From: Notospermus geniculatus
Taxonomy: Eukaryota > Nemertea > Pilidiophora > Heteronemertea > Lineidae
Length of the DNA stretch: 64,000 nucleotides
Reading direction: 5' to 3'
Assembly (NCBI GenBank): GCA_002633025.1
Contig: NMRB01000461.1
Span: 237,414-301,413 of the forward strand
The translations under genes and the position numbers were made by a program. A model generated the notes under the pieces. The model worked only from the letters and a program-made list of their open reading frames with translations. It was not told the DNA's origin and made no database searches. This document shows positions 59,421 to 64,000 of the stretch, piece by piece. Positions within the stretch are counted from its first letter, which is position 1. Every line of letters starts with the position of its first letter.

Positions 59421-59911
59421 AGACTGTAGCATTCTTGTAAATTCCTATGTGTTGATTGCGTTGTTAGTTGAACCAACCTGGCCTTGCTTTCTTATTCACA
59501 AACCCTAGTTTCTTTTCTTTTAGCATGACTGCGCAGTGAGATGCATCCCAAAGTTTGATACCCCACAAGTAAGCCAAATTTTTTTCTTTCTCTACGACAA
59601 ATTATCCAAGGTCCGTAACTTGACCTTCTGTAATGGATCTCTTGAATTGCTAAAAATTGGGGTTGGCATGTCTCCCTGCATGAGCGATCTTGTGTGCCTG
59701 GTCTTCCTTTGAGCGTTCATCACCTCTGATACAGATGGTGTTGAAAAGTCAGAAAGGGAACCTCTATTTTATGTTTGATCATCAGAAGTGTCACTTGCAT
59801 ACCTGAATGCGCATTCCCATGAATTTCCAAAGATAGCAAAAGTCAAACTACCTCGCTATTTTTGGTACTGTGCAAATATTGTCAATGTGATTTTTCGTTT
59901 TGTTTTTTCAG

Positions 59912-60104
59912 AGTTGTGATGAAGAAACAAATCCATAAGAAAACGATCATAAATGAGGACGGTTGTGAAGAAACGATCATCACAGAGGAGTCACACATTA
60001 CGAGTGACGGCGAAAGTCCTGAAGAGCTGGAAGTTCCTGTCAAGGAAATAATGGATGAATTCCTTGACAACAAAGGACAATTTCAACCACAGAAACAGTC
60101 GTAG
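59912..60104 (+). CDS. final coding exon, ankyrin-like C-terminus
   Basis: The acceptor is GTTTTTTCAG before 59912, entering in phase 2. There are 63 codons after the split Arg, then TAG at 60102-60104. The sequence runs VVMKKQIHKKTIINEDGCEE, a short Thr/Ile/Glu part (TIITEESHITSDGE), SPEELEVPVKEIMDEFL and a polar end. The pattern 'basic VxKK, EDG, acidic, xxPEELE, amphipathic helix' resembles the extreme C-termini of ankyrins as I remember them. This is the main reason for the ankyrin call, but it is motif similarity only. The acidic-basic EDG block is a relative of the PDG motifs in giant exon 1. Confidence 0.9.
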
Positions 60105-62735
60105 CACTGCATCATTTTGTAGAATCGAATTTAATGTGCTGCCTAGTTACACGACAGATGACGATTTTTGGTTCGCATTTTGACCCAGTCAAAATGGTGA
60201 TGATACTTTAGCCCCTCTCAAGTGCAGACAAAGATTATACAAGACAGTTTTGAAATGATAAAAATCCTCATCTGTGGTTTAACTAGCATTCACTCTCATT
60301 TACAAACTAATTATGGACTTTCTAGATCAGGATTAGAATCAAGTGAAAACTTCTCAGCCCGACTTTATTTGCAATTTATAAATGTTAATAGATATTTTTA
60401 ATTGAATGACTGTATTCTGACTTGGGAACATTCAGTGATGATTGTAGCTTAATTACAAATATATGTGTGGCTTCGGCCCTAAGACCTCTTTACGAATGCC
60501 CAGAACACGTAATCAAATGTTCCTTTCACGTTTCATGCGTGTACTTGCATGAACTTTTTCGTTCAGGTTTGTTTCAAGCTAAACAGCCTGTTGTCTCCTA
60601 CAGCGAGGGCTTCTTAGTGGTCTTAGGGTAGGACATGAGGCCTTTATTAAATATGATGTTTATGTATAGTTGCCCCAGAACATCACATTTAACTTGCTCT
60701 GTGGCACCAGAGTTTTTGATTGGTAGACTGACGTTTGCCGCATTGGATGCCATGATTTTTGTATGTAGTTTTAGTGGCTGTAGTTGTAAGATGTAACATA
60801 TTTTATCGCATCATGTCGGTGTCATATGAGAAAACGTATTTGGTGTAGTCCCAAACCCAACCACACTGCATGGATGTACAAAATGCACCGTGCAACAGTT
60901 GTGCGTGCCCTGTACGCCGTTCTCTTACATGCATGAATTTGATTATTCTTTTGATAGTGTAAGTCATCTTCATAATGATGAGTCTGATACTCATGTGATA
61001 CTAACATATAGTAGTTGTGACAATTGGTGTCAAAAATAAATCAGCCATTTTATAAAACACCCACTACTAAGAAATATATAGTATCTGCTAAAGATTTTAG
61101 CCATGCAGTTTATTTCGCTTCTAGGTCGTGTAAAATTTGGTTTGGGAGAATCAGCTCTGTCAGAACATTAATATTTTATCGATGTAAACTGCTTTCAACA
61201 AGGCATAAATGTATACACTGACATTATCGGGAACTAAAACCTACAGATTAATAACTAAGTATTTTGCTGCATAGAATGGTTTCGCCTCTCGCTACTTCTC
61301 CTAGATTTCTATGATACATATATGTAACTGACATTTCTGTTAGCTGGATTGGCATGAGCATGCATATTGTTCAGTATGGGTGCCATAACTTGCTCGTCTT
61401 TCTGGCAAGTTCAGAAGAACTAGGTTCTGCCCTTGTCACATAGCTTAGATTTCCCCCCAATACTCAACATTGTGCATGATTAGTCATTGCTTAAGTGATA
61501 ATAAAGATCGTACCCTGCTTCTGTGGCCAGTTATCCCTGATGTCTTGCAGTCGAAACGGCTTGAAATTGTGCTATTATGTTTATAGCGTTACAATTGAAG
61601 TTAAGTTCATAGAGATGTTAAAAATATCAGCAGTTCATTCATCACCTATCTCACTAGTTCTGCAGTTTTTGCAAATTTTGAAATTATTTTTGACTGATAA
61701 AAATACTGTATTTAATTTTAAATGTTGATATTTACAAAAACGTGGCTTTTGAAAAACCTGAATACTCTTTGAGGATGTACCAGAATCTGATATAATTTTT
61801 TGGGAGGGGGAGGCATTGCATCATGCCTATCTGAGAATTGGTGATGTATGAGCTGTGACCTGCACAAACTTTAACTACAGCACAATAGGTGGATATCGCT
61901 TGATCATCATGGGCTTAATCCATGTTAGCACTCAATATTTTTAATAGAAGTCATATGCAGTGTGTTATTTATCAAATACTCCAGACATTCTTATGGCTCA
62001 GATTGAGATGGGTTTGAAGACAGGCAGATTTCTTTTGACATATTTGACTGGAAGATAAAATTAAAATTTGTTACTATATAATGTAGGGAAACTATGATAG
62101 CCACCCTGAAGTTATGTCTGTAGGGTATGGTATTTTGAGTCTGAACTCAAAGCGTGCCTGGAATTTGACGAAATTTTGACCTCGTGCATTATTTGGTAAT
62201 CTGTGTGTTAAAACTTGGTGATTCCCAGCTGACATACTGTTGTATGTATATATTCACAGAAAGCAGCTTATCCTGAGTTTAGCCACAGCTATTCTCAAAG
62301 TATTGGTACAAAACGTAATGCAGAAGGCATTGTTGTATACAGGTCCATGGGACAGTGTTGTCTTGCTCATATGATCTTTGTGTAAACTAATATCATATTA
62401 TTATGTCATTGGTAATGAATAGAATGCACTCTCCCTGCAGTTCTTCTGATAAAAATTCATGAATGATTGTACATGTATTGGTTTCCCAAACCTCCATGAT
62501 TTAGCAATTTTTAGCTTTTCACAAATACTTTTTACTAAGTCGGCTAAGTGTCTTTTTGCGGCAGTTAGATATTTAAGCAATGTCAAAGAATGGTGAATGG
62601 GTTCAGTGTGCCGACAATGATTCACTCCCAGAGGTATGGTTGTCCAATTGATGTTGCAATAAAGCTTCGTTAAAAACTACTTAAGGTGTTCTGTTGTTAT
62701 GTGATGTCAAGTGGTTTCATTGGCGCTGAATGGGT
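60105..62735 (+). other. 3' UTR and downstream sequence
   Basis: AT-rich, non-coding. Candidate poly(A) hexamers AATAAA occur at 61035-61040, 61500-61505 and 62658-62663; which is used cannot be told. Short open frames are unconvincing and no new gene was recognised. Confidence 0.55.
61035..61040 (+). terminator. candidate poly(A) signal AATAAA
   Basis: First canonical hexamer after the stop at 60104, which would give a 3' UTR of roughly 0.95 kb. Later hexamers at 61500 and 62658 are alternatives. Confidence 0.4.
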
Positions 62736-62867
62736 TAATGTCGTCCTGGGTACACCTCATTATTACCCACGGTAATCCTGGGTAATCCTTTTTGTTACCC
62801 AGGATCGTCCTGGGTACAAATAATGTACCTTAACATTACCCAGTTTTAAAATCCGTGTCATTTCCCA

Positions 62868-62903
62868 GCTGCCCACGTACCACAACCTCGGTACGTGGGC
62901 AGC
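62868..62903. repeat. hairpin, 14-bp arms
   Basis: GCTGCCCACGTACC and GGTACGTGGGCAGC flank an eight-base loop. The stem is perfect. It is not followed by a T run or in a setting that suggests an RNA gene. Confidence 0.75.
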
Positions 62904-63174
62904 CCATAGCTGTGATTCCGTCGAGCTTAATGGTATAGACATTCATCAACAAAGGCTTTTCTAGGGATTCGTGATCGTGGAGCTGTTATGCATCATGAAA
63001 AAGCAGGACATGCAGACCCCAGTCAGAGAATAACAGGAACAGGATATCGGAGCGATGTCAATGGTTTCCGATCCTGAAGACAGTGGCCATACAATCTACC
63101 ACTAGCCATTTCCAGTCGCAAATTTCAGTTGCAATAACATCCTTGGATGACGTTGGGACACCAGGTTCAAGTCG

Positions 63175-63411
63175 CTTAAGCATGGCGCACACGAGCGACT
63201 AAAATGGGGGCGACTACAGATGCGACTACTACGTCGCATGCGATAATTACCTTTGAGGTCGATCAGTGATGTCATCCACGACATCACTGATCTTCTGATG
63301 AAGCATTTGTCGCAAACGAGTCAACAAAAACTAAAAATATATTCAGTCGCTGCTGTAGTCGCGAGGCCGGTCGCCTAGAAAAAAAATCGCCCGTGTGCGC
63401 CATGCTTCAAG
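63175..63411. mobile_element. MITE-like element with GCATGGCGCACAC ends
   Basis: The ends AAGCATGGCGCACACG and CGTGTGCGCCATGCTT are inverted repeats about 235 bp apart. Internal GCGAC/GTCGC repeats and an inner inverted repeat (GATCAGTGATGTCAT near 63260) add further self-complementarity. No target duplication is clear. Confidence 0.65.
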
Positions 63412-63438
63412 CCCAGGTCACACTGTGGCGGTAAGCGA

Positions 63439-63685
63439 GGTTCATTGGCGCACTGATCCGGTCCGTTTGCCCCTATTTTTCCGGATACAACAACGCAAAA
63501 GTCCATTTGATCTGTTTTTTACGCACCGGAATCGGACGAAATCCGTGTGCCAGTGAACCCTGCATAAAGCAAGGTTCATTGGCACACGGATCCGACACGA
63601 ATCCGATACGTGTCCGATGCGGTTATCCGTACGGAAAACGGACGTCCGTGGACAGTTTCCGCATCGTGCATTCACTGGCGTGCGT
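63439..63685. repeat. GGTTCATTGGCGCAC-type repeats in both orientations
   Basis: Related 15-20 bp sequences occur at 63439 (+), 63546 (-), 63573 (+) and about 63669 (+). The first pair bounds a 120-bp inverted-repeat element and the others look like partial copies. Non-coding. Confidence 0.55.
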
Positions 63686-64000
63686 CTTCAGGTCTTACCG
63701 TTCAGCAGGAGGATGCTGCTGTTACCGCACTCTGTGCATACAGCATTGAATCATGAACAGATACATGTATTGCAGTTCTATTCACTTTATGCCACGTTTA
63801 AACGAACCGACTGTAACGAAAAGGCCGTGTAACGAAACGACCAGATACCGTTCAAAACAGGGCTTCACATTGTGAACTACTATTACCTCGCCCCATGAAA
63901 ATCGCTATCGACGACCATATATGTGCAATTTTTATTGCATCGTTATGTTGTGGCCGAGTAGGTTCAGGCATAGCTGCTGGCGCGCCAAATCCATCAATTT

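Larger units (their letters stand above)
58098..59911. other. last intron, with two inverted-repeat elements
   Basis: Contains elements at 58412-58612 and 59015-59420. No exon candidate was found. One N base lies near 59343. Confidence 0.7.
62736..64000. other. intergenic cluster of short inverted and direct repeats
   Basis: GC-richer than the preceding sequence. It holds CCTGGGTA-type short repeats (62.74-62.82 kb), a perfect 14-bp-arm hairpin (62868-62903), an inverted-repeat element (63175-63411) and a group of ATTGGCGCAC-type repeats in both orientations (63439-63685). No gene was recognised. Confidence 0.65.

Overview
The window is eukaryotic genomic DNA: spliced exons with GT-AG borders, long AT-rich introns, and a draft-assembly look (single N bases near 1927 and 59343). 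Many short inverted-repeat (MITE-like) elements and palindromes such as TAGGCCTA and TACCGGTA suggest a marine invertebrate, possibly an echinoderm or other invertebrate deuterostome. That placement is a guess from texture and is not proven by any marker gene.

I read one plus-strand gene in the window. It enters already in progress and ends with a stop codon at 60104. I infer twelve coding exons: 2054-2164, 5022-5153, 9700-23325, 28536-28652, 30139-30186, 33763-42459, 42881-43336, 44086-44157, 45407-53902, 56729-56764 (weak), 58046-58097 and 59912-60104. Three are giant, at 13.6, 8.7 and 8.5 kb. The first ten are all phase 1 at both ends, the eleventh is 1-to-2, and the last enters in phase 2, so the frame closes exactly. 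If all are joined they encode about 10,680 residues, and half of the window is coding.

The product is mostly acidic, low-complexity and repetitive (E, P, V, S, T). It carries a recurring basic 'PDG' motif (for example EETLPDGTVVKRKITKTRTT), and its last two exons carry a related motif ending in SPEELE. I read this as the extended C-terminal tail of a giant ankyrin, comparable to the giant axonal ankyrins of vertebrates and Drosophila. The call rests on motif style only. No ANK repeats, ZU5/UPA domains or death domain lie in the window; they would have to be upstream.

Layout: 1-9.7 kb holds introns with two small exons and several MITEs. 9.7-23.3 kb is giant exon 1, with PDG motifs at both ends, a 273-bp repeat array and a 102-bp repeat array. 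23.3-33.8 kb holds introns with two small exons. 33.8-42.5 kb is giant exon 2, with VIESEKEE-type repeats and four copies of a conserved block of about 48 residues. 42.9-44.2 kb holds two small exons. 45.4-53.9 kb is giant exon 3, with SxIP, SLxEFExLE and DSL motif clusters. 54-60.1 kb holds the terminal exons. 60.1-64 kb is 3' UTR and intergenic DNA with a cluster of inverted repeats. No tRNA, rRNA, CRISPR or second protein gene was found.
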